Shown here: one piece after another, positions 1 through 8,600 of the stretch
Layout: every line of letters begins with the position of its first letter
Numbering within the stretch: position 1 is the stretch's first letter
Source of the DNA: CAZBWS01 sp964495705
GTDB taxonomy: Bacteria; Pseudomonadota; Gammaproteobacteria; HTCC5015
Direction of reading: 5' to 3'
Assembly (NCBI GenBank): GCA_964495705.1
Contig: CAZBWS010000006.1
Span: 5,239 to 69,238 of the forward strand
Length of the DNA stretch: 64,000 nucleotides
The notes under the pieces: model-generated
What the model was told of the DNA's origin: nothing
The model's database searches: none
What the model saw: the letters and a program-made list of their open reading frames with translations, nothing else
Program-made: the position numbers and the translations under genes

Positions 1-775
1 TAACTCTAAGACCTATGACTGGGATACCGCCTGCCCTGGGGAGTCTTGGAAAGAAACCCATAACCACGAACACCACACTTATACCAATATACTCGGTAAA
101 GACCGCGACTACGGCTATGACGTATTGCGCTTAACCCATGAAGAAAAGTGGCATCCTGCCAATTTATTTCAAATCGTCTATTACGGTTTTCTGAGTATTT
201 TTTTCCAATGGGGTGTGGCACTGCATGAGCTCAATTTTAACAGCATTCTGAAAGGCGATGTGAGCCTGAAAGAAAAGCTACCCTTCTTAAAACAGCTGGG
301 CAAGAAGAGCGTACGCCAAATATTTAAGGACTACATCTTCTTTCCTTTAATTGCTGGCCCATTTTTCCTGCAAGTGCTATTGGGCAATATCGTTGCCAAT
401 CTCATTCGCAATCTATGGTCCTCTACCATTATCTTCTGCGGTCACTTCCCAGAAGAGGTAGAAACCTTTTCCATAGAAGAATGTGAAAACGAAAGCAAAG
501 GTCACTGGTATTACCGTCAAATGCTGGGCTCTGCCAACTTTAGCGGCGGCCCATTGCTGCATACCTTAAGCGGCAATCTTAGCTTTCAAGTAGAACACCA
601 CTTGTTCCCCGATATACCAGCGCATCGCTATGCAGAAATATCACCTAAAGTACAAGCGGTCGCCAAAGAGCTAGGCATCCCGTACCACACAGGGTCATTC
701 TTGCGTCAGTACAGTACCGTGCTCAAACGTATTTTAGTACACTCCTTACCAAGCCCTAAATCAGCTGTGGCTTAA
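1..775 (+). CDS. Fatty acid desaturase, 5'-truncated by window edge
   Basis: The reading frame is open from nucleotide 2, so the gene begins before the window; a TTG at 125 inside it is not the real start. The visible part carries the second histidine box, HNHEHH (nt 59-76), and the third, QVEHH (nt 587-601), typical of membrane-bound di-iron fatty acyl desaturases. The first HxxxH box must lie upstream. The C-terminal half matches the next gene almost residue for residue (FKDYIFFPLI, SKGHWYYRQMLGS, HHLFPDIPAHRY, QYSTVLKRI), so the two are a tandem duplication. The enzyme would introduce double bonds into acyl chains of membrane lipids at the inner membrane. Position specificity cannot be read from sequence. 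Confidence 0.93.
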   Translation, partial: NSKTYDWDTACPGESWKETHNHEHHTYTNILGKDRDYGYDVLRLTHEEKWHPANLFQIVYYGFLSIFFQWGVALHELNFNSILKGDVSLKEKLPFLKQLGKKSVRQIFKDYIFFPLIAGPFFLQVLLGNIVANLIRNLWSSTIIFCGHFPEEVETFSIEECENESKGHWYYRQMLGSANFSGGPLLHTLSGNLSFQVEHHLFPDIPAHRYAEISPKVQAVAKELGIPYHTGSFLRQYSTVLKRILVHSLPSPKSAVA

Positions 776-796
776 TTTAAAAAAATTGAATTTAAC

Positions 797-825
797 GGGC
801 TCCCGCACACTGCGAGGGGCCTTTG
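797..825 (+). terminator. Possible weak terminator hairpin between the tandem desaturases
   Basis: A GC-rich imperfect inverted repeat (GGGCTCCCGCA, loop CAC, TGCGAGGGGCC) is followed by TTTG. The stem has three mismatches and the T tract is short, so termination would be partial at best. Confidence 0.3.
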
Positions 826-843
826 CTTGTGAAGAGACTATAA

Positions 844-1932
844 ATGAAAACCCTCTCCCCTCAACAATTACAAAATTTAGAAATAGACTTAAACGCTATA
901 CGCGAACAGGCCTGTGACAAAGTTGGTCAGTACGATGCCAACTATATAATGCGTATGGTGCGACTTCAGCGCATACTGGAAATCAGTGCGCGGGTATTAA
1001 TGCCCCTTGGATTTTTCTTACCCGGGTTATGGCTGATCGCTGTACTGTTATTAGCCGGTGCAAAAATTCTCGACAATATGGAGATTGGTCACAATGTACT
1101 ACACGGCCAATACGACTGGATGAACCATCCCAGCATTAACTCCAGAACCTATGAATGGGATATTGCCTGTGATGCAAAATCTTGGCAGCGAACACACAAT
1201 GTAGAGCATCACAGCTATACCAACATCATCGGTAAAGACCGTGATTTTGGCTATGGCCTGCTACGCATGAGTGATGATTTTCGCTGGAAGCTAAAAAATA
1301 CTTGGCAGTTTATTACCTATATCAACCTCAGCCTGTTATTTGAATGGGGCGTGGCTTATCACGAGTTAGCAGGTGAACGTGTATTTATTGGTAGAAAAAA
1401 AGATGCTGACAAAGAACAGCACAGAACTTTAAAAAAAGCCTTTTTCAAAAAAGGCTTTAGGCAAATTTTTAAGGACTATATATTTTTCCCCTTGATCTGC
1501 TGGCCAGTAGCGCTACCTGTTTTATTGGGCAACCTCTGCGCTAATCTGCTGCGTAATCTATGGACATCCACGGTGATATTCTGCGGCCACTTTACCGAAG
1601 ACGTACACACCTTCAGCGAAGCCGAATGCGAAGGAGAAAGTAAAGGGCACTGGTATTATCGCCAAATGCTCGGCTCATCTAACTTTACCGGCCCGCGCTG
1701 GCTACATATTATGAGCGGGCACCTCAGCTGCCAGATTGAACACCACCTATTCCCTGACATACCTGCCCACCGCTATGTGGAAATGTCTAAGCAGGTTGAA
1801 GTTGTGGCAAAGAAATATAATATCCCTTACAACCAAGGCAGCTTTATCAAGCAGTATTCAACGGTGCTTAAACGTATATTTAAGTATTCGCTGCCAACTA
1901 AAGCTGAAAATGCCGTGCAGGTGAGTTCTTAG
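844..1932 (+). CDS. Membrane fatty acid desaturase (tandem copy)
   Basis: A 362-residue protein with all three histidine boxes of the FA_desaturase family: HNVLH at residues 83-87, HNVEHH at 118-123 and QIEHH at 297-301. Hydrophobic segments near residues 50-72 and 213-247 fit the usual pairs of membrane spans. It is a complete paralogue of the truncated gene just upstream, and a more distant desaturase lies at 33652-34785. The downstream neighbour is a flavin monooxygenase on the same strand, so this may be a small lipid-oxidation group. The front-end, acyl-lipid or alkane-related substrate cannot be decided from sequence. Confidence 0.94.
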   Translation: MKTLSPQQLQNLEIDLNAIREQACDKVGQYDANYIMRMVRLQRILEISARVLMPLGFFLPGLWLIAVLLLAGAKILDNMEIGHNVLHGQYDWMNHPSINSRTYEWDIACDAKSWQRTHNVEHHSYTNIIGKDRDFGYGLLRMSDDFRWKLKNTWQFITYINLSLLFEWGVAYHELAGERVFIGRKKDADKEQHRTLKKAFFKKGFRQIFKDYIFFPLICWPVALPVLLGNLCANLLRNLWTSTVIFCGHFTEDVHTFSEAECEGESKGHWYYRQMLGSSNFTGPRWLHIMSGHLSCQIEHHLFPDIPAHRYVEMSKQVEVVAKKYNIPYNQGSFIKQYSTVLKRIFKYSLPTKAENAVQVSS

Positions 1933-1936
1933 CGTT

Positions 1937-1949
1937 ATGCGGATAGGCT
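1937..1949 (+). repeat. Dispersed 13-mer ATGCGGATAGGCT (intergenic copy)
   Basis: A full match to the consensus repeated through the window, four bases after the desaturase stop codon. No clear inverted partner is seen. See the finding on the candidate DNA-uptake sequence. Confidence 0.85.
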
Positions 1950-2051
1950 GCTTTCTGTCCTCAAATCACCCCTACTCTGTCACCGAATAACCTGTTCACT
2001 TTCGTTGAATAAAGAGACATTATTAGCCTACAGATAATAAGAGTCACAACT

Positions 2052-3494
2052 ATGCAACCAGAGAACATCGATATCGTCATCATCGGCGCTGGCCTTAGCG
2101 GCATCGGCGCCGCCTGCCATATGTCTAAGCAGTGCCCTAGCAAAAAGGTGGTCATTTTAGAGGGGCGAGAGGCCATGGGCGGTACATGGGACTTATTTCG
2201 CTACCCCGGCATTCGCTCTGACTCTGATATGTTCACGCTGGGTTATAAGTTTAAGCCTTGGACTGCGGGCAAGCCCATTGCCGATGGCGAAGATATCCGC
2301 AATTACATCATTGAAGCCGCTGAAGAACACAAGGTGACGGATAAGATTCGCTATAACCACAAGGTATTGGGCGCATCTTGGTCTAGCCCTGACGCGCTGT
2401 GGACACTGGATGTGGAAGTGGATGGGGAGCCTCAGCAAATCAAGTGTAATTTCATGCTGTGCTGCACCGGCTACTATAGCTACGAAAAGGGCTTTAGCCC
2501 TGAGTTTAAAGACAGTAAAAAATTCAAAGGCCAAATCATTCACCCTCAACATTGGCCTGAAAACCTAGACTACAGCGATAAAAAAGTCGTAATTATTGGC
2601 AGTGGCGCGACGGCTATCACCCTATTACCTTCCATGGCAGTGCAGGCCGAACATGTGACCATGTTACAGCGCTCGCCCTCTTATATATTAGGCGTGCCGC
2701 AAAAAGACCCGATGTTGGACAAGCTGCGCAGGCACTTGCCCGAGTCCGCCGTGTATAAAGCCATACGTGCGCGCAACATTGCCTTTGGCATGGGCTTTTT
2801 CCAATACGCTAGAAAATTCCCAGAAAAGATGAAGGCCTTTATCAAAGAGCACAACCAGCGTCGCCTGCCAGATGACTTTGACTATAGCCACTTCACCCCC
2901 AAGTACGACCCATGGGATGAACGCCTATGTGCTGCGCCGGATGCAGACTTTTTCAAAGCGATTAAAAACGGGCAGGCCTCCATTGTTACCGACCATATCG
3001 AGGCCTTTGATAAAACGGGCATTCAATTAAAGTCAGGAGAGCATTTAGACGCCGACATTATCATCACAGCCACAGGGCTTAATGTGCAGTTGATGGGCAA
3101 TATGTCACTGCAGGTAGACGGCAAGGCATTCACCTATAGCGACAAAATGATCTATCGCGGCACACTGGTAGAGCAGCTACCCAATATGGGCATGGTGTTT
3201 GGCTATACCAACTCGTCATGGACCTTAAAAGCAGACTTAATCAGTGAGTATATTTGCCGTTTGATCAATCACATGGACAAGAAAGGGTTACGCAAAGTCA
3301 TGCCGGTCAACAACGACGCCAGCGTAACCCAGCAACCCTTCTTGGATTTACAGTCAGGCTATGTACAGCGCGCCAAGGGCGACATTCCTCAACAAGGCAG
3401 CAAGCTGCCTTGGAAGATTTACCAAAACTATAGCTTAGACTTGGCTATGTTTAAGTCTGCGCGGTTTAAGGATAAGAACCTGGAGTTTAAATAG
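2052..3494 (+). CDS. Flavin-containing / Baeyer-Villiger-type monooxygenase
   Basis: A 480-residue class B flavoprotein monooxygenase. The FAD-binding Rossmann motif GAGLSG lies at residues 12-17, and a second nucleotide-binding motif, GSGATA, near residue 183. Between them is FKGQIIHPQHWP (about residues 157-168), which fits the Baeyer-Villiger fingerprint FxGxxxHxxxWP. YPGIRSDSDM near residue 55 and the C-terminal GYTNSSWTLKADL stretch resemble the EthA/MymA subgroup. It would use NADPH and O2 to insert oxygen next to a ketone or to oxidise a heteroatom; the natural substrate is unknown. It follows two desaturases on the same strand, with 119 bp between, and ends at a motif hairpin. Confidence 0.93.
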   Translation: MQPENIDIVIIGAGLSGIGAACHMSKQCPSKKVVILEGREAMGGTWDLFRYPGIRSDSDMFTLGYKFKPWTAGKPIADGEDIRNYIIEAAEEHKVTDKIRYNHKVLGASWSSPDALWTLDVEVDGEPQQIKCNFMLCCTGYYSYEKGFSPEFKDSKKFKGQIIHPQHWPENLDYSDKKVVIIGSGATAITLLPSMAVQAEHVTMLQRSPSYILGVPQKDPMLDKLRRHLPESAVYKAIRARNIAFGMGFFQYARKFPEKMKAFIKEHNQRRLPDDFDYSHFTPKYDPWDERLCAAPDADFFKAIKNGQASIVTDHIEAFDKTGIQLKSGEHLDADIIITATGLNVQLMGNMSLQVDGKAFTYSDKMIYRGTLVEQLPNMGMVFGYTNSSWTLKADLISEYICRLINHMDKKGLRKVMPVNNDASVTQQPFLDLQSGYVQRAKGDIPQQGSKLPWKIYQNYSLDLAMFKSARFKDKNLEFK

Positions 3495-3500
3495 AAGGGT

Positions 3501-3530
3501 ATGTGGATAGGCTGCAGAGGCTATCCGCAT
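3501..3530 (+). terminator. Inverted pair of the 13-mer motif, candidate terminator
   Basis: The left arm ATGTGGATAGGCT (3501-3513) and right arm AGGCTATCCGCAT (3518-3530) are near-complementary across a short loop. The hairpin starts six bases after the monooxygenase stop codon; the T-rich tail is weak (GCTTTTG about ten bases later). The arrangement copies the paired uptake sequences seen at gene ends in competent bacteria. Confidence 0.6.
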
Positions 3531-3587
3531 AGAGGCTTTTGTCGTTAAATGGTGTCGTTAATATACTGTTATAACAGAGAATATATA

Positions 3588-4205
3588 GTGACAGAATCTG
3601 AAATCTTGTTCGAAAAACTGCTTTTATCAAAAAACATTAGTTTTCAGAAAATACCTGAGAGCACAACGCCTACGCCCGACTATAAAGTTACTATTGGTGG
3701 AAGAGAAAGCTACTGGGAAGTAAAAGAGCTCAAAGAGAACCCAGACGAAGAAGGTATATTGAAAAACATTAAAAATGACTGCAATGATATATACAGCATT
3801 AATTCTAAACGAGTTTCAAATAGCATTCAATCTGCTGCAAAACAATTTAAGAAATACGGCGTAACAAACAGCCCTTGCGTTGTAGTTCTTCATGACTCAA
3901 GGGGTTTTGCCACAATGGATTTTTTGCTTTTGCAGTATATTAAAACCGCAATGCTCGGTACTGCATCGTTCATAGAGAACACTGACGGCACTGCATTAGA
4001 GATCAACCGAAAAGACGGATTATTCACAAAGCGAAAAAAATATATCAGCGCTATAGCAGTGATATCTAGAGGTTCAAAAGATATACTTTTTCTACACAAC
4101 TCTAATACGAGTCACCCTGTTTTAAGAAAGTGGTTACTACCTATATTTACAACTCACTATCAGGCTGTAATTGACGCACAAGGCTTACAATGGGTAAAGG
4201 CCTAG
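3588..4205 (+). CDS. Orphan protein with PD-(D/E)xK nuclease-like motif
   Basis: I do not recognise a named family. I place the start at GTG 3588 because an AGAGA Shine-Dalgarno-like stretch lies about seven bases upstream; an in-frame ATG at 3549 would add 13 residues. From the GTG, P30-D31 is followed by E44-V45-K46 at the end of a predicted strand, after a glutamate-bearing first helix. This is the layout of the PD-(D/E)xK nuclease fold. The gene is clearly more AT-rich than its neighbours, stands alone on its strand between a motif hairpin and a palindromic element, and has no visible methylase partner. These facts suggest horizontal acquisition. Nuclease activity is an inference from the motif only. 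Confidence 0.8.
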   Translation: MTESEILFEKLLLSKNISFQKIPESTTPTPDYKVTIGGRESYWEVKELKENPDEEGILKNIKNDCNDIYSINSKRVSNSIQSAAKQFKKYGVTNSPCVVVLHDSRGFATMDFLLLQYIKTAMLGTASFIENTDGTALEINRKDGLFTKRKKYISAIAVISRGSKDILFLHNSNTSHPVLRKWLLPIFTTHYQAVIDAQGLQWVKA

Positions 4206-4413
4206 CCCGTAGGGTGGGTTAGCGTCAGCGTAACCCACCAACACTCTTATTCCCACACNNNNNNNNNNNNNNNNNNNNNNNNNNNNNNNNNNNNNNNNNN
4301 NNNNNNNNNNNNNNNNNNNNNNNNNNNNNNNNNNNNNNNNNNNNNNNNNNNNNNNNNNAGCCCGTAGGGTGGGTTAGCGTCAGCGTAACCCACCAACACT
4401 CTTATTCCCACAC
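4204..4413. other. Assembly gap: 100 N flanked by a duplicated 55-bp contig end
   Basis: Bases 4204-4258 and 4359-4413 are identical and enclose exactly 100 N (4259-4358). This is what a scaffolder writes when two contigs overlap by a k-mer but are not merged. The true genome probably has one copy of the 55 bases and no gap. Confidence 0.9.
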
Positions 4414-4445
4414 GGCGGATTACGGCGACACCTAATCCACCCTAC
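4364..4445. repeat. Short palindromic MITE-like intergenic element
   Basis: The 82-bp unit begins GTAGGGTGGGTTAG and ends CTAATCCACCCTAC. These are inverted repeats matching at 13 of 14 positions. Inside, GGGTTAGCGTCAGCGTAACCC is itself an inverted repeat. The partial copy at 4209-4258 is the assembly duplicate, not a second element. Sequences of this kind (GTAGGGTGGGTTAG...) are common non-coding repeats in gammaproteobacteria. No transposase is present here. Confidence 0.7.
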
Positions 4446-4448
4446 CCC

Positions 4449-4469
4449 ATGCAGATAGCCCATCCGCAT
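4449..4469. repeat. Inverted pair of the dispersed motif at a gene end
   Basis: ATGCAGATAG (one mismatch to the consensus) at 4449-4458 faces ATCCGCAT at 4462-4469. The right arm touches the last base of the stop codon of the minus-strand gene, so the hairpin would form at the 3' end of that transcript. Confidence 0.5.
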
Positions 4470-5680
4470 CACCCCACCCGCTGCAAATACAACGTCAACA
4501 ACGTCTGGCTCGCCTGCTGCAATTGCTGGCGTAATCCCGCCTCGTCAGCACCTTGCTGACGAGCTTGGATAAGCTGATACACCAGCGACAATTCCTTTTG
4601 CTGCAAGAACAGTTCGCGCAAGGGATGTTTGTCTACATAATGAGCCAAGCCCTGCTCTTGTATCAGCACATAGCCAGCAAACACATAACCCGGCTCCTCC
4701 CACTCTAAATCTTCATAGCGCTGCCAATGGTTCTTCAGGGCGTAATCAATCGGGCTCTGCTTTTCTAGTAAATCCGGCGCCTGTTCTGGGTGCAAGCAAA
4801 ACAATAAACACCACGTTATGAAATAATTAAAGCGCTGTTCTTTCTGAGTTTGTGCCTGCATCAATTGGGCGATAGCAAGGCGCTGTATCAGTTCTGCAGA
4901 GTGAGTAAATTGCACCGTAGCCAACACGCTATCACTCACACCCTGCCAATTCGGCAGTTGCATTAAGGCATAACTGGGGTGCGTAACTAACGAGTTACCT
5001 ATTTCCCACGCCGAGCCCTTTGCCGCATCCGCAATGCGCTGCCAGGCAGGCACAAAGTAGCGGCGTAGGTGTTGGCGCATACAGGATTGTGCTGCTGGAA
5101 AAATCTCCTCCTGTAAGCCCAGAACTTCTTCTTCCAGCGCTTCTATATCCGCCTCTAGGGGTGTGACAATGTAGTGACTGTAGCCGAGTAAGTCGTCGTA
5201 GTGACGTAAGTATTTATGCTGGCTATCTTCTTTGTACAGCTGGTCGATAAGGTGTTGAGCCCGTTCACGCTGATGCTGAGCTAGGGCGATACAAATATCG
5301 TTGCTCAACATCACACTGCGATTGTCTGCAAAGATATCTAATTGCGGCGTGTCTTGGCTCTCGCGTTCCCACACATAGTTCAGCAAGGTATTGAGCTCAC
5401 GGTCTTGACTAAGGCTGTACATGCGTTCATCGGCTGGCTGTTCTGACAGGCCGCGTTTTTTTGCATAGCGCACACACACGGCTAGCCTATCGCGTAAGGT
5501 TTTACTATCTGCTGCCTCGCCCAACAAGCTTTCCAAATCACAGTCGGCTTGTTGCTGTAGCACTTCCGCTTCGCTATAAGATAAGTAGCCTGCGGTCACC
5601 AACCATTCTATTGGCGAGAATAGCCCTGAGGTACTGATCTGCTCTTCTACGCTTTGCTCTAATTGTTTAACTTCGTTCAT
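4469..5680 (-). CDS. Hypothetical protein coupled to SNF2 helicase
   Basis: A 403-residue cytoplasmic-type protein with no signal peptide, no clear membrane span and no family I recognise. It is rich in Gln, Leu and Glu and looks almost wholly helical; residues 175-190 (EADIEALEEEVLGLQEE) could form a short coiled coil. The start ATG overlaps the stop of the upstream helicase gene (5677-5680, ATGA overlap), so the two are translationally coupled and probably work together. The N-terminal stretch SPIEWLVTAGYLSYSEAEVL looks like a small helical domain. Function unknown; a regulatory or substrate-binding partner of the helicase is the simplest guess. Confidence 0.85.
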   Translation of the reverse strand: MNEVKQLEQSVEEQISTSGLFSPIEWLVTAGYLSYSEAEVLQQQADCDLESLLGEAADSKTLRDRLAVCVRYAKKRGLSEQPADERMYSLSQDRELNTLLNYVWERESQDTPQLDIFADNRSVMLSNDICIALAQHQRERAQHLIDQLYKEDSQHKYLRHYDDLLGYSHYIVTPLEADIEALEEEVLGLQEEIFPAAQSCMRQHLRRYFVPAWQRIADAAKGSAWEIGNSLVTHPSYALMQLPNWQGVSDSVLATVQFTHSAELIQRLAIAQLMQAQTQKEQRFNYFITWCLLFCLHPEQAPDLLEKQSPIDYALKNHWQRYEDLEWEEPGYVFAGYVLIQEQGLAHYVDKHPLRELFLQQKELSLVYQLIQARQQGADEAGLRQQLQQASQTLLTLYLQRVG

Positions 5681-8600
5681 ATTGCATCCACTTCCAAGTC
5701 ATCGCCTGCCAGCAATGCCAATATTTCTTGTTCACTGATGCCCGCGCGAGAGCGGCCTTCTAGCTCACTATCGGCACGCATTTCAGAGCGATGTTCTGCA
5801 ACACTATAAACGCTATTACTTAATGCTTGCTTGCGCTGCTGTAGCTGTTGAATTTTTTCTTCGACGGTGTTTTCAGCAATCAATTTATACACAAACACCG
5901 GCTTGTCTTGGCCAATTCTATACGCCCTATCGGTCGCCTGTTGCTCCGCTGCGGGGTTCCACCATGGGTCATAGTGAATCACGGTATCCGCAGCAGTTAA
6001 ATTCAAACCCACGCCCCCCGCTTTAAGGCTAATAAAGAAAACACTGTTATCACCTTCTTGAAAGCGATCAATTTCTTGCTCACGCTGGCGCGTCTGCCCA
6101 GTTAGTAAAGAATAGCTAATACCCTCGGCCTGCGCCTGCTGCACCATAATATCCAGCATTCCAGTGAACTGAGAAAAGACGATTATTTTACGCCCTTCCT
6201 GCACCAGCTCACGCAACATTTCCATCAAGAACTGCAGTTTCGCTGAATGCTTTTCAGGCTCGGGCATATGGTAGTGCGCGGGCAATAAGCGCGGATCACA
6301 ACAAGCTTGGCGTAGTTTCAACAAAGCATCTAGCATATTGATTCTAGACTCAGACACACCCTGTTGTTTAAGAATTTCCTGCATATTTTGATGTGCCATC
6401 GTGCGCACCATGTCATAGCAATCTCGCTGAACTTCACCCATCGCTATCGTGCATAGCTGTTCTGTTTTAGGCGGCAATTCCTTGGCAACTTCATTCTTAG
6501 TGCGGCGCAACATATACGGGCTAATCCGCGCTAACAACGCGGCCTGGCGATGCTCATCTTGCTGCTGTTCAATGGGCTTGCGGAACTCGCGCTTAAACTC
6601 TGCCTCGTTACCTAAAAAACCAGGCATGGCAAAATCAAATAACGACCATAGCTCGCCCAAGTGATTCTCTAAGGGGGTGCCACTTAAACACAAGCGCCGC
6701 TGAGGATTTAAGTTTTTAATTGCACGCGTCGCCTGACTGCGCGGGTTTTTAATATTTTGTGCTTCATCCAAAATCACATAGCTCAACGGCTTCTGCTGCC
6801 AGTGTTCATTGTCTCGCAACACCAAGGCATAACTGGTGACATAAATATCTGCAGACTTAGAAAAATAATCATGTCGAGCCGTGCCGTGTAACACTTGGCA
6901 ACTCAATTGTGGCGAAAACTGCCTACACTCTCGCGCCCAATTAAACAGTAAGCTAGTCGGCACAACAATCAGTGCCCCCTGTGCTAAGCGCCCCTGCTGT
7001 TTCTCAAGACTTAAGTGAGCTAGGGTTTGAATCGTTTTACCCAGCCCCATATCATCCGCAAGAATCCCTCCCATATTCAAATGACTGAGGCTTTGCATCC
7101 ACGCCAAGCCATGCAACTGATAGTCTCGCAACTGGGCATTAAAATCCTCGGGGGCTGACAGCGCAGGCGGGTTCCACAAACGCTGTAATGCGTCGGGGTA
7201 GACAGCTTCATTCAACCACGTGAAGGCAGGAATATCGCTAAGATCATTCTCTATACCTATTTGCATATCCAACTGCGCTAAGCGTACCGCTTGCGCTTGC
7301 GGTATCTTTAAGGATTGATCCGCCTGCCATTTTGCCTTGCCCAGCAACTCAGTAAACACCAAGACTAACTGATATAACCGCCCTGCTTCTAAGGCAACAA
7401 TACGTCCCCCCGACAAGAGCAGAGAAACGAGCTCATGTTTTTCCATTGCCTGTAATATAGGTAGCGCTAAGGGGCTATTTTCACGCTGCAGATAATCGGC
7501 CAAGACCGGCAGTAAGTTAATTCTCTCCCCATCTACTTCTACACCAATATCCACCCCTAACCAATCTTCAGCCTCTTTTGCAATTTGACTTTGTCCATAC
7601 CAAGCATCGACACGGGCATAGTGATAACGAAAACCGTCTGCGACGACGATGCGCCAGCCCAGTTCCTTTAAGCGTGGCAGTTGAGTTAGCACAATGTCCT
7701 GCCAGTGCAGGCTATTAGCTTGCGTGCTCTCCTCGCCATCCAAAACAAAGCCCTGTTGGCGCGCCACATATTTTAAGCGCGGAAAGTGCTGCTGTAAGAC
7801 TAAGCGCTGGGCCTGCTCGGCAATGGGGTTGCTCACCACCTCATAAACACCGTCTTCACTGTACTGTGTCGCCAATACAACGGGTTGCTCTTCTCCTGTC
7901 CAGGGGTGAGGCACGGACTCGGCTTTGCCTGGGTAGATAAAGGACAGGGTAATCACATCCAACGGCTGACGCTGGGCACTGCTAAGTAATTCACTACTCA
8001 ATTTTAAACAAGGCTGGGGAATATCGCTCTCAACTGAGTTCAAGACAAAGGACTTTGGCAAAGGTAGTTGTGCAGCCTGCAATACTTCTCGCTGCTGCTC
8101 AACATATGTCGCAGACTCCTGTGCGCTAATCAAGGGGCGCTGTTGAATGAACCTTAATGCATCACCTTGTAAACTTTGTTTAACGGCGGTGCAGTGCTTG
8201 CCACTGCTATGCACTGCGAGTAGCGGCTGAGCATCGACAAAACACTGTATCCCCCTGCCTTGTACTTGCAGTGACTGCAAGCCACTATCATCGCAGCGCC
8301 AATATGGGCGAATGTCTACCTGCTCATTATTGCAACACAATGGCTGTTCATGCTCTTCCCAATACACTCGTCCCGTATTCAATAGGCGGCGAAAAAAATC
8401 GCCACTGGGCACACCACGCCGCGAGCTCGCCTGCACCCAAGCGGCGTCGAGATCTACTAATTCGTGTAATAAATTAGAGTCTTCGCCTTGCATAAAGCGA
8501 GGTGGAGCGGTTAGCTGGTAAGGCTGTATTGGAAAAGGCTCTTCCTTGTATGCTTGGGAGCGCGGATCGATACCGGCAATCATGACACTCAATTGCAAGT

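Noticed and set aside
4204..4413. Tandem direct repeat of the GTAGGGTGGG element
   Set aside because: The second copy begins exactly after 100 N and repeats exactly 55 bases, as at the yaeQ gap, so it is an assembly duplicate.
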